Part shown: one piece after another, positions 46,101 to 60,000 of the stretch
Layout of the letters: each line of letters starts with the position of its first letter
Numbering within the stretch: the first letter of the stretch is position 1
Assembly: GCA_947561715.1 (NCBI GenBank)
Contig: OX387201.1
Location: forward strand, 625,001-689,000
Source of the DNA: Ascidia mentula
Lineage: Eukaryota > Chordata > Ascidiacea > Phlebobranchia > Ascidiidae
Direction of reading: 5' to 3'
DNA length: 64,000 nt
Notes under the pieces: generated by a model
What the model saw: the letters and a program-made list of their open reading frames with translations, nothing else
Databases searched by the model: none
Told to the model about the DNA's origin: nothing
Translations under genes and position numbers: made by a program

Positions 46101-48026
46101 GATTTTCTGATACAGACACTGATGGTGTTTTCGTATGGACTGACGGACAGATCGTGGACAACGGGTACAAGATATTTGGACCAAACCAACCCAGAGACCA
46201 AGTGGTCAGTTTGTATGTTGGTGTATATGGATGCCCAGAATAGGATGTTTTGCCATTCTGTTATAAACCAAACACGTTTGAAACAGGAATAAATGAAATG
46301 ATTGATCGGTATATACGGATGTGTTGGATACTTTTACAATTGTATTATTATAATTACACAATAACCAAATACTTTTTCAAAAACACACTTTTTAGTGATA
46401 CTTTTTTAGTGTCCTTGTTTAGGAACACTTTTTAGAAAAACTGTTTAATTTGTTGAAAAAAATCATTAACATTCGCCATGAAGTTAACATTCCTGCAAAG
46501 ATATTATCACCTAATCTATAACTATTCTCAATCGATTAACATTTGCAATTCGGTTGCAGGGAGCTTACGACTGCGGTCAGATGTTCACCGGATCATCATC
46601 TGGAGTTTGGGAGACCGACGATTGCTTCAAGAGGCAAGGTTACATTTGCCAAATCCCAACAGGGAAAGACCCAACACCGTTGGATCCACCAGCAAGTAAG
46701 TTTACTGTCACTGCTGGTTGGTCTTTTCACTGAGCGTTTATCTTAAACAAGGGATATCGAATTTATCGAATGTCACTCATTGGTAAAAGCCTCAAAACAA
46801 TCTCCGTCATTAACTTTTTAGAAAGGAAAACAAATTGAAAGTGATATAAGGTCGGAAAATATTGCACAACTGTCTGTAACTCACTGGTCATTGTTGGCTA
46901 ATTGCATGCACAGGAACAAAGTTGCGTAATCTCCAATATTAACGATTATCACTAGTCCTATATGTTTAAAAAAGTAACCAGAAACCTCAAATTAAGGCAT
47001 CTTCCCGTTCCCATCATTTTCAACACTTTACTCTTTCAGGCGTAAACCAGGGTTGCGACCCAGGATGGCTGGGGTTCGGCAGCCACTGTTATTACTTCGA
47101 GAGATCGAATTCTGTAAGTTGGGACCAATCTGAACAAAACTGTGCCGATTCTGGAGGTCATCTTGCAAGTATCGTTTCAGCAGAGGAAAACGCCTTCGTC
47201 ACAGGTTTGTGAGCTTTTAAGTCAACTTAATTTTTAAACTACAATCATTTGCATTTTTGATACGTTTACCTTTTTCATCAGTAGCTAAATCAGTTGCCCA
47301 AGAAAGTCAGAGACAGTGGGTAGTCGCTTTATTTGAGAATTTCAATTTTTTGATATCAGATTATTCACACTTCAATTCACGGGAAGAAATACGAGTTTGT
47401 GAAGCAGCTTTAACCTACGAGTTACTGCGTAGGATTATCCAGGCTAAAGGAAATACATGTTAATGTTTTTAGGGCACTTATCTGCCAACGTTTGGCTGGG
47501 AGGTAACGACCTCGTTACCGCAACCGCGTGGACGTGGGTTGACGACTCACCGTGGGTAAGTGGGGAATATTCTTTCTAAGAACAGGGATGAATTTTGTAA
47601 ATAACGGATTAAAAATAAGGAACAACGACCATCGCCACAGATTTATGAGATTTTAAAATTAATATTAAAGAGAGATAAACGTTGAATCATTAATTATGAA
47701 ATTAAATCATACATTGACTCGCGGTTGAATCAATGCAAGAAGAATTCAACTGTTCGTAGTGTGTTCAATTAAAGCGAACAACTGTTATTATAAGTATAAA
47801 AGCTAAAATTCATAAATCATTCAAAAATAAACTGATAATATACAATATATTTTGTATCACCGTTCGCTTAACCCTCGAAATTACGTGAAGGCGTTTGACG
47901 ATTGGTATTCGGGCGAACCAAACTGTCCGCAGTGCTGTCTCCAAGTATGGAAGGATGCAAATTACAAGTGGGATGACACGCCCTGCAACAACGCCCATCT
48001 CTACGTTTGCAAGAAGCAGAAGATTG
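43139..48026 (+). CDS. Lectin gene part 1: signal peptide and CTLD1-4
   Basis: Exons: 43139-43187; CTLD1 43493-43650, 43835-43944, 44391-44542; CTLD2 44604-44821, 45086-45227, 45308-45373; CTLD3 45470-45605, 46027-46204, 46560-46695; CTLD4 47040-47204, 47473-47555, 47891-48026. Domains begin and end in phase 1, as expected for shuffled extracellular modules. CTLD1 has WASGQPDNW and WNDASC. CTLD2 and CTLD3 lack the EPN/QPD and WND motifs, so they probably do not bind sugar through calcium. CTLD4 has GEPNCPQCC and WDDTPC, an EPN site with unusual extra cysteines. The donor of exon 45470-45605 lies in a 57 bp tandem duplication. Confidence 0.85.
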
Positions 48027-51000
48027 GTGAGTCGTCGTAGGGCAGGAGCGCACAACTTTTAAATTAATACCAGCCGCATCACTTTCAATTTAGTCACTTT
48101 AATTTCACCAACGGTCGCCAGTCAGTTCAAACTGATAATCTCGCGTTAGTTATGAACTAAAAGTGTATTGAAATGTTAAAAACTATTTTTCTTACCCAAA
48201 AAAACATGATCAGATTCTGCTTTATAACAAAGACAGACCAATTTCATAAGCCAGACATTCAAAAACCTGTTAGGTTTTTGACAGTGCACGGCCGACAATA
48301 CAAATGTGTTATAAAGCATGTGTACGGCCGCATGAATTAGAATCCACGGCCACAAGACACGGTATGACCGCAGGTTGTGCACCCCTGCAAGGTTTCCGCA
48401 TGAGTCGCATGTGGTCACGGCGTGATGTTTTAAGTTTTTGTGTCGTATTATGACTTTTACTTTCCGCTTGATTTTTAAAGCGCCTGAAGCATGACCTATA
48501 TGTGACGATTAAAAGACTCATATTTCAAATAAGGCCAGTAATAGTATTTTAGGCGGCGCCCGACCCCATATACTAAGAAGAAAACCTGATCTGAATTCGT
48601 GGCCAGGATATCCTGGGTTCGAATCCCGGTGTGGTCCAAAGGGGAAACATTGTTTTCAATGTGATTTCTATGTGTCATTAAGATTGCTGGGAGCCGCTCG
48701 GGATGGAAGATGGTCGCATTCTGGACACAGAAATCACTGCGTCCTCCATATACGGGCCTGGCTCAGAGGCGACGGAGGCTCGGCTTAACAACGTTAACGA
48801 TGGGACGGCTGTGGGAGCGTGGTCTCCTCAGCTCGTTTACGCAGGTGGGCTGTGGTAACATAAACACATGCGGAGAATATTCCGGGAACTCAAAGAAAAG
48901 TAACTGACAGCCAGCGTCAGTGTGTGTTTTGATAACCAGAAGCATTAAAATTGTTGATCCAGCTGGGCTGCGATGTCTAGGCTGCGAACGTAATGATCCC
49001 GATGTGATAGCTGTGAAGTTAAGACCAGGGTAATGGGGCGACCCTGCATTGTCATGCGATGGCATAAAACAATTCTGCGTTGACAGAAATATTCAATTCG
49101 CCAATTGGTGCCGTCAGTTTCTGTCTTATTAAAAATAGCTTTTAGTTTTAAATTGAATATCAAAATAGAATCACTGAAGCTGGCCGTCTGCTGTTCTTTT
49201 TGTAGTTTTCATGTTGTATCTTCCTGTAGTCGGTCGTGACATTTTTTCTGCTCACACAACGAAAATGTTAAAAAAGGAAGACAAACATTAGGAAGTTCCG
49301 CATCCTTGATACGAAATTTTCAATAAACACAAAAATTAAATGGAAAATAACCGCATGGAATTTTAAGCACATGATTAAATATTTGAGTGCCGTACGAACT
49401 CGGCTTGGTATGCAAAAGATTGCAAAATCCTTATCGCAACAGCTATTAAATTATATTATAACATTTATTTCAGATTGTCCGGCGATTCCGACCGATCAAC
49501 GACTCGACTGTGGAGGGGGAGGGGAACAACCTTGTCTGGACCGAGGATGTTGTTTCGATGATTCCGTCCCCGGCGTTATTTGGTGTTTCCATAAAGGTGG
49601 GGAACCATATATTGAAACCTATACCCAGCACCACCTGTAACCTCACCATGTCTACTTTCGTAACCATTTCCTTACTCGGCCATTCCGAGCGAAATCGTTC
49701 ATTTATTATTTGAATTCTCCAAACAGGGACAGTCCCAGTTGCGGGTACAGAGTGGCTTCAGGTTAAATTGGTTCCAGAACGAACCGTGTCAGGAGTGGCC
49801 ACACAGGGGCGCCCTTCAGACGTGAACGAGTTCGTGAAAAGTTACCAAGTTTCTTACTCGACCGACGGAACCAATTTCCAGTTCGTGAAAGGTCGTTCGG
49901 GAGGCACCCAGGTTGGATTTAACCTTGAAATGACCTTGTAACAAGACCGGGGCACAAAAGTTATTGACGACTTCATAACGTCGAGTAAAAAACAACAAAT
50001 AACTTTTCAGACTTTCTCTGGAAACTCAGACACCAGCACTGCTATCGCGAATAAGTTTAACGCACCAGTCCTGGCATCCTACATCCGTATTTATCCGTAC
50101 GACTACAACCTGTACCCAAGTTTGAGGTTGGAAGTTATGGGATGCAGTTTAGATGGCGGGGATCTTGCCACGCCGTCACCTAACGAAGGTGAAAACTAAA
50201 ACTGATATTCCACTGCCGTAGAGAAAACGACTGACGTAACTTCTTGTTCGCAGCTTGTACGTCGGTGACCGCTACGGAACGTTTAGATTGTGGGTACGGA
50301 GGAATAACACCGGCTGAGTGTGTGAATAAGGGATGCTGCTGGGACAACTCAATAAGTGGTGTCAAGTGGTGTTTCTATGGCAAAGGTAAACGGAAAAATA
50401 ATTGGCTTTAGTCTCTGCATCTGATTATTTCGCGCAGCCAAACTGAACTAAAATCATAGCAAAGTGTAACTGTATATCTCACTAACGCCACCAAGTGCCC
50501 ATAATAAAACGAGTTAACAAATGTTTTCGTGTAGATCAGTACGACCCGAGGTGTGGTAAAGACTGGCAGTTCGATCCTCACGGTGAAATTTATTGCTATC
50601 ATTTCAACGATTACTCCCTGCGTACTTGGCAACATGCGAGGGATTACTGCATGGAAATGGGAGGAGATCTTCTCAGTGTCAATTCAAAGTCAGTTCTCAA
50701 TATTTTAGAAAATACTTCAATCGCCGAATTCTCCATCAACAAGAAATACACATAGGAATATTAGAAATTTGATAATTTCTTCAGAATCGCCTGAAGTTTA
50801 TTGGAAGATAATCTCATCATAAACAGTTTCACCTATTTAATTTTCCTGACGTCATTTATACAGAGCGGAGCAGTCGTACGTAAGCGGACAGCTAGTGACG
50901 TTGGTGATGACGCATGCTCTGTGGATTGGAGCGAACAGAAACGACGGAAACTCTGGTTGGAAATGGTCAAACGGTCAGCCTTTCAACTATCTGTACTGGG

Positions 51001-54000
51001 AGGATGGTGAGTGTGGTCAGATTTGATCGAAATCTTGGTTAATTACATCTGATAAGTAAACAAATATCAACAACATGATTCCTAATGGCTCCCTCACAAT
51101 ATTCAGTCGTTGCTTTCCAGGCGAACCTAACGGAGCCGAGAGCAACGAGCATTGTGTCGAAGCTTACACTTCCAACGCCAAGTGGAATGACATCAACTGC
51201 GCCAACGAGAGGGGAATGGTTTGCAAGAAGTTCGCAAATATCGTCCCACCAATATCCATTGACCAAAGTAGGGATGGATTTTGTCTTTGTGAATGCTGGT
51301 TTTATTACGGGGTGTGGGCATTTCTGTTGAAGTTAAACTGATAAAGATTAATTACCGTTTGAAAAGCGCAAAGCACTGTTTGAAAAGTGATCGTTTGATT
51401 TCTCATAAAACCAAACAGAAAAACGTTCAAATTAAACCACTGTTGTGCAGACGAGTACGTGATCAACATATGCGAGGGGGAGACTTACACCCTCGGTTGC
51501 CCCGGAATGCAGATCGTCGTCCATCACGCTTCCTATGGAAGATCTAACATTGAAACGTTAGTATCAGATATCGCTTGATGGTGAAATTCATCACCCTTTC
51601 GTCTTTATAGGGGTCCATGCTTTACTCGTCAACCCTTGTACTTTGCTTGGCAAGTATGTAGCGTAGAAGTTAAAAATACCTCTTCAATCCGTTTTAAACC
51701 AATCTGGATAATTTTTAAACATTTTGGGGCCGATTCAGCCGAGACCAAATAGTTTCCATGATGGACAGTCAAAGTCCAATCTTTTTGTCTACGCCGGGAT
51801 TCGAACCCAGGATATCCTGGCCACGAATCCCGATCAGGTTTTCTTCCGGGTATAGGACAGATATTTGACCAATGTTGACAAATGCGTTGATTGAAATTTT
51901 ATTAAGTCGTCTACACCCTGGGCAGTTATACAGTGCAGAATTTTCATATTGAGGTTGTTTTTCATCTGTAGTTGCAGCAGCGATCAGGGCGTCCCATCTG
52001 AGGGTTGCCACTCAGAGGACTCATTGGATATCGTGTCGCAGATGTGCAACAACCTTGAAACTTGCACTTTAACCGCGTCCAATGAAGTATTCGGGGATCC
52101 TTGCGATGGGATTTATAAATATCTCAACGTTATTTATTCCTGTGAAGAAAAAGGTATCCGAATAAATATATAAAAAGTTGCTGCCTGAAAGACAATTAAT
52201 TCACCCTCAATAAAGCATTTGCAGCATTTTTGCCGAGTTCTCCTTTTTGTTTAAATCTCTCAATATAAAAATCAGAATCTGCAGACACATGAGCTTGCGG
52301 TAACTAACAGATCAACATACTAGCTGTATTTATTCCGTTTTACTTAAACTTTTTTTTTCATAACGCGTTATATACGGGCTGGTCAACCAGTAGGATTACA
52401 TCAAGTTGATTACTCCGAAAACTTCAACGTGGTAATTGTGTTTTCTGTAGAGTGTTACGGAGCCCTGGGTGTTGAGAATGGTTCCATAGCGGACGCTCAG
52501 ATCAGCCAATCTACTTACCTGGATAACCAACATAAGGGAATAGACGGGAGGTTGAACGGACCGAGAAGCTGGGCCACTACTGAGCAGCAAGGTTGTGTAA
52601 AGCTCGTGGAAATATTGTAGTATTATTAAATGTAGTTTATTTCTTAGAGTCTGGCTTGCATTTGGGGTAAATACAGCTCTGGTAATGGTTTTCATCAAGG
52701 TTTTTTTGGCACCCAGTGATTTCAACAGCAATAGTAATCGAGGATTTATATTACGATAATGTTAAATAGATTCCATCTCAGGGATTGTAATCGTGGTATA
52801 TTTATATAGATAATAAGTACATTTTTTTCACTTAAATGATTTCAATTTCGGTTGTATTTTTATTTTAGAACATTGTATTTGTTCTCATGATTTCCACATG
52901 ATAATTCCAGCCAGTCACATAATAGTTGTAGTTAGTCACATGATAATACCAACAACTAATGGTTATCAAGGGGTCAAAAAGAACATATTTGAAACAATTT
53001 TCAAAAAAACATAGTTTTTATTTGAAGGATTTGGCTAATCGATACATGGCTAGCGAAGGCATGAACAATATTAAAATTTGGTACTAAGTCAATTTTCACT
53101 TTATTTAGGAGCTTACATGCAAGTGACCTTCCCATCCAACATCCGGGTTACCGGGGTCATCGTACAGGGAGCAAACGACGCCAATCGTTACGTCACAAGC
53201 TTCACTGTTGCATTCGCGAACGACGACACCTACCAGCAGTGGACAGATTACACGAACTTTGACAAGACTGTGGTAAATGTGTGCTTTCAACGATATCTGA
53301 TCATTCTTATTGTAAGGATGTAAAACACGTGAGGGGATTTTGCAATTTTATTATTTGCAAAAACGATTTTTAAAGTTGGTTATGAACTGACAGTAAAAAT
53401 GTGACTAAAAAGTAATTAGCATTCGATTGATATTGATTTCTAAATTACTATTGGCATCTTATGGTATTCGTATTTAATCATCACATTAATTTCGAAGGCT
53501 GGAATTTTTATTACCAGACGGCTGTTTGTTAACTTTGTAACCCCAAAATATCTTATCCATACGAGTATTGTACAATGTAGATGAAGACTTTACCTAACTG
53601 TGAAATATTCGCAGATGAATTTCACCGGGAACAGCGACCAACAGACCCCGGTGAGAGTGGTTTTGGCCGAACATGTTTTCACCGCCGGGATTCGAATCCA
53701 ACCTCAGAGTTGGGTGGGAGATATGATTGGAATGAGGTTGGAAATCACAGGATGTAATCCTCTACGTGAGTCTAATTTGAAGATGCTCAGAATATTTCGC
53801 TCCAGCTCTTAGTTGAGTGCTTGAGATGGATGTTGCTGTGGTCGCAACTCAACAAAATGTTCAGTCAACCTAACTTTTAGCTTTTCTGGCTAAAAATTGT
53901 TTTTCAAGGTCGACATTTCGGTCGTTTTATAATCGACCTTCATCTGTTTTTTTGCCAGAAATGCTTTTGAGATGACTGAGAACTTGGTGTAATTGTTGGC

Positions 54001-57000
54001 ACAAACCTTATTTTTTTTCCAGATTATTTTCAAGGGGAATTCCACAGCTATATGTCTGCCAGCTTGTATTTTGCACTTGATGTTAAATTTTTGATCACAT
54101 TTTATCGGTTGTAGTTTAACAAGAAACGACCTTGGTTAGTTGGTTTCTTAGGGGTTTAAAACTACATGCATATTGAACTGCTCCCTATGCACTGTTCTTT
54201 GCCAACATTGGGCACCATTGTATTCCTCAGGCGAACTACAGTGTTCTGAACTCGGTGACACAATCTGGGCGGCAGATGAAGTTAATGACGTCACGGTGAT
54301 ACAGGCGGAATGTCCGGGTCTTTGTCCTCTTTCAACTGGAATCCCAGCTGTTTACGGCACGGATATTTACGCAGGGGTATAAGATTTCTGTGTGCACGTT
54401 TGTGTTAAGAAAAGAAAGTGGGCGACCAGTTTGCCCGAGGAACAAAACAAACTAACCCGAAATTTTTAAGATTATAAATATGGCATTTGGTCGGTCCTAG
54501 GTCACCATAGTTTGCAAACCATACAGACGGTATAGGGTAAATAACTTTATAAGAGGCTTACATTAAAGTAGTTCTAAATGCTTTGGAAAGTTTTTGGCAG
54601 TTTATTTATTGTTAAAATAAGTGGCATTTCGTGTTAAAATTTGGTTTAAAATCCTTACAAGATAGGTTGGAGCGAGACACGAGTCTACTCAGCTTTTGAT
54701 AACTCGTTGTTGATGTAACGCATGCTTTACGTTGACCACAGAGTTCTGAGGTTTGTAACGCCGCTGTGCACGCTGGAGTCATACTTGATCGCTTCGGAGG
54801 ACTGGTAACCATTGTGAAGAAAGAAGCTCAAAGTTCCTATCAGGGTTCAGTTAGAAACGGGATCACCTCATTTGACGAAACGTAAGTGAAACGTATTCAA
54901 TTAAACGATCATAAGGTTTAAAGTGACACACGTATATTATTTTTGAAAAGCACAGGATGACTGAATTGTATTTAATAATATTTTTTCCCTTACTGGGTTT
55001 TCTTATGGAACATACAAAGTTTTTTGACGATTTTGAATTTTTTTGTGGGTTTATTTTTCTTCTGTATTCACAGTTACTATCCGGTTGCCTTTGCATTTGC
55101 TGGAAACGAAGAGACTTGTGAGATCGGGTGGAAACCATTCAGTAGCTTCTGTTATTACTTCGGTGGTTCGTACTCATTTGTCTTAAATACTGTGGTCAGT
55201 TTACTCAAGTTGCGTTGTCGCTACGAAAAGTGTTGCCAAAAACCGATAGCAGTGCAGTTATGGCAGAAGAACACCCTAAAAATAACTAAAACATTCGCCC
55301 GATTACAAGAAACAGAGGCATCCACTTTTTCCAAGGGTTTTACTATTAATAACGAAATACCGTTGACAACGCTTCACATTTTCCACCATGTTTAATCCAA
55401 CTTTCAGAGGAACGCCTGCCCTGGGCTGAGGCAGAAGCGAAGTGCGGTGAGATGGGAGCTCATCTCGTCTCGATCCGAGACTCCGTGGAGCAAGATTTTC
55501 TCGCCCAGCAGATTATCTTACAAGACTTCCCGTACTGGTGGACTGGTCTCAACGATCTGAGATCGTACAACGAGTTTGAGTGGAGCGACGGGGAACCGGT
55601 GAGTGGTAGATTTCCTGTAGCTCAGTTGGTAGAGCATTGGGCCTGGTTAGCCCAGGGTCGTGAGTTCAAACCTCACCGGGAGCTTGATTTTTCAAATCTT
55701 GCTCCGACTTGTCGGAAAAAGTGGCTGATCCAGCTAGGCTGCAATGCCCGGGCTGCCAAGCCTACAAACCTAATGGTAAATTTCCATGACACCAAACCCG
55801 AGGCTGGTCAAGTGTGTGGTTTAACGTAGTTTGAACAAAATCTTTTTTGGGTAAATGTGTTGCTGTGGCTGTAAACAGACGGTTGGGCACACGGAAGCAA
55901 CGCGCTTTTCGTGCAGCAATTTGTTAGTTAGCAAAGATAAGTTCGTGTCAAAACGCAGTTTATCGTTTTTATCACAAAGAAAACATATTTCGCTAAAAGC
56001 ATCATTAGTTCTTATTCAAATAGAATCTTTAGAAAGAGGTCGATTTCGGAAAGAAAATATTGAATGTTGGATAAGTTAAAGTTGCATTTTAGTCTAAAAC
56101 TTCTTTAATTATCTTTTATCCACAAATATTACATTCTGCCTTTACTTTCTTGTCACAGTTTGGTTGACACTTAGAGAATATTAGCAGCTAAACCTGAAGC
56201 CTTTCTGATACGTGTTTGAAAGAAACGTTAGCTTTTGGGCAAAATTATTCCGCGTGATAAACAACGTCATAATATCAGGTTCTTTACACAAACTGGGGGG
56301 CTGCGTCACCTGATAACTACGAAGGAAAGATGGAGAATTGCGTGGAAATGTGCCAGGAAACCCAACGTTGGGACGATTACCTCTGCGACCAGGTTTCGGT
56401 GAGTTCTTTCACATGTTTCAGTGAGTTTATCTGAATGAAAAAATGTTGGCGAAAACTACTTGATATCATGGACTATTCAATGGTACAATAACACTTACCT
56501 ATTAACTGATTAAATTAGTTCAAAGGTTAAATTGGTTTAACATATAAAGGTATATTGGTCGTCATTTGGTCAAAGGATTGAATGGTTTGTTGTAAGTCCT
56601 TCAAGTAAGTTGGGTTAAAATGGGAAACACGTCGGAAAGAACGATTCAGTGACCTTGACTTTGTGTGTTTGACTCACCTTCTTTCCTTCTCTCAGGGCTA
56701 CATATGCAAGAAGTACAAGGATTTCTACACTGCGGATCAATCAGTGGCTCCAACTCCACCAGCGGGCTGCCCAGATGGTAAGCAGGCGTGTTTTAACCAC
56801 ACAACAACGGATTAAAGAACCACCACGATGAAAATTTTCAACTGCATGATAATGATGCAGGAATGTTTGCGGCACTCGTAGTAACCGAAATGTGTTCTGA
56901 TTTTGGTCGAACTTAATGTATTTTCCGATGTTATACGTTTTTCAGTGTGCTTTCTAGCTCCCTTTTTTGACAAAACTACTTGCTTTCTTAGGTTGGTCGG

Positions 57001-60000
57001 CTTATGAGGGAATGTGTTACCTCTTCCAACGTGACTTGGTGGCCGAAGAAGACTCGGAGAATTTCTGTTGGGGTTTGGGAGGTCAGAACGTCCACGTTCA
57101 GAACAAGTAATTTAACTGGAATCTAATTTGGGAGACAATAAAATAACGTTCTCCTGTTGGATTAGCTCGACTTAAAACAAATAAAAACGGTTTTAAACAG
57201 AGCTAAGATAGCTGTTTCTATATCATTTTGCTTCCTTCTAGATAATGCTAACGATTGTTTTATCTTGGCTGTAAACAAAAAGTAATTTATTGTCTCGGGC
57301 CTGGACTCGAACCCTAAACCTTCCGTGTTTTGATTCAGGTACGTGCAGAGTTTCCTCCACACAATAATCGGATCAGAAGACTGGAGGTGGTGGATTGGAC
57401 TCCACGCTCACGTCACAACCGATACTGGGGTGTCCTGGGAATGGGAGAGCGGAGACCCAGTGACGTATGATAACTGGGGGGTTGGGAACCCGAGTAAGAC
57501 CGAAGTGACGTAATTTACGTCGTGCGATGACGTCACTAATGTGGTTGTTGTTTTTAGACATTGATTTAGGCGAGTGCACTGTGTTTTACGGTGGTCAGTT
57601 CGGTCAAGGAATGTGGTACAGCCACAGGTGTGAGAAACAAGCTTACTCGATATGTGAGAGACCGAGAGACGGATGGACGGTGCCTCCAGTTAGTGAGTTC
57701 AACCCCATGTGTTCAGACTTGTTACTGTGCGAAAACTTAAGTATTTTCCAAGTCGACAAAAAATAGGGAATGACAATAAATGGCATCCTTTGATTTTAGG
57801 ATTTAAACAACCAAGTTTGAACTAATTGCAGAGTTATTTGCAAACTGGACTAAACTAATATTTCTCAGCCACACCAGCGCCATCTGGCGGTTGTAAATGG
57901 GATTGGTCGACCCCGGATGAATCGAGTGGTTTCTGTTATAAAGTTTACGCGCCCGAAGCAGCGGGAGAATGGGACAAAAAACAGGGTTGGGAGAACGCGA
58001 GACATCAGGTCTGGATGAAAAGCTTCGATGTTTCGATCGCGTTCGTGATTCCAAATACTTTGTGTTCAGTGTTTGACTGAAGGCGGGGATTTGGTTTCGC
58101 TCCACAGCAAAGACGACGAGATGTACTTGATCGATGAACTCAGTAAGATCGGAGTCGTGAGTACCTCAGTTTGGATAGGACTCAACGACAGGTAGGATAA
58201 TGTCATGGTTCACAAACATTTTTTACTACAAGCACAACTTGACCCAGCTTGGCTGCAATGCCAGGGAATGTGATGTTCTTAACAGCATCAGTAGACTATA
58301 GTCTACTAGTAGACTACTACTATAACATAATAAGCCACAATTCGATTGTTAAGTGGATTTTATTTAAAAAAACGCCAACCATATTAGCAAGCAGTGTTAA
58401 AAGTAAGCCAGAACATTCCTGTAAAAATTCAACGTCAGATTTGTCCCAAATAGTTTTTAGAAACTTAAACTTGATCAATTGATTCACTCACTTAAAAAAA
58501 TTCATCCAAAACAAAATGGTTTATATTTTTTCTGTGAATTCAATCGCTTTTTATAATTTTTTTTACTTTCAATTCTGTTCGCAAGACAAAGAACACGTTT
58601 TCACTTTCCATCAAAACGTGAAATAACTCCATGCCTTCCGCATATCTTGTTCATGCAGAGACAAGGTCGGTTGGTCATGGTCTGACGACACTCCTGTGGA
58701 ATATTTGAGTTGGAATGTTGGGTCCCCATCATCAGTAGAAGATAACAGTTGTGTTGCGATGAAGTTCGAACCGACCCTAGGGACGGGATTATGGGACAAC
58801 TTAAACTGTCATCAGGTGTGTTACCTTTTCCTACAACCACTTTTTATCGTAATTCCAACAAAATCACAAGTATATTTAATTTGATCTTGAAAGCAATATG
58901 TGCGAGCACGTGTTTTTTTTGTAGGCTTTGGATTGGATCTGCAGGCGACCGAAAGGGATTGACGTCATCGAGCCAACAAATCCTCCAACCGGCAAACCCA
59001 ACACAGCTTGTGGAAGTAGCAATGACGGGACATGGATTGAATACGAAGGGATGTGTTACTTGTTTAACGATATGCTGCCTGTTGACGTCCACACTGCTCA
59101 GAGGGTATTCTGTGATTTCTCATGTTTAGTTGGAAATATTTTAACATTCAAAATATCAACGCATTTTATTGAAAAAAATTTCATGGGTATAAATTTAAAC
59201 AAGAACAAACGTTTCGATATATTTTATTACATAAATTATCAGCATAACTTATCAACATTATTGCGTTGGAACAGACTTGTCAGACAACGGGAGGGGAATT
59301 GGCTTCAATTCACACCATCGCAGAAAGTGCTTTCATCACCAACCAGATAAAAGTAAGGCTTGTAATAACTTTAACCAGGTTCCACTGTTTCGACATTTCA
59401 ACAGCATTTAGTTGTAAATTCCGAACGCTTATTTACAACTCTTCATAACTTTACGTGTTAACCGTAAACATTGCTTTGAATAAATGCGTTGCCATAGTAG
59501 CCGTGGTATGTCAGGAATAATAGAATATATTTGTAAAACACAGCAAATGCCGAGGGTCGATCGATTCTGGATCGGACTTCGTGAAATGGGAGGAGTCAAT
59601 GGACAATATGAGTGGACAGATGGAACTCCGGTGGATTTTGTAAACTGGAGCGAAGGTTTTGATTCTGTTTGTGAATTTGTTGAACTGAATTACTATCGGG
59701 ACGTTTTTTTCATCTCATGTTCATTTGTAATTCTGCATTGGGTAAATATGTAATGGTATTCAAATATCACTCTGCTGCAGTGATAAAAATGTTAAGATGT
59801 AACTGGGAGATTCTTTTTTATGTAGAAAAAAACGACTCATTGTAATGTTTTTAAAAGGAGAATATTAAATTTTCCTTGTTCATTTTTGTTGTACATAGTA
59901 AGTCACACAGATAACGTCATTGGAAATTGTCGTTTTAACCATAACTTAGACTGCTGAAGTTTTCATGACCAGAAAGCAGAAATTGTCACAAAATCTTGCA

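Noticed and set aside
53680..53700. A SINE B box (GGGATTCGAATCC) at this position
   Set aside because: It lies inside the third discoidin 2 exon and encodes the expected AGIRIQ residues; the resemblance is coincidental.
55612..55684. A functional tRNA gene
   Set aside because: The arms fold, but the acceptor stem has a mismatch and weak pairs, and the unit runs into a body shared with another copy at 29616-29720. A tRNA-derived SINE explains it better.
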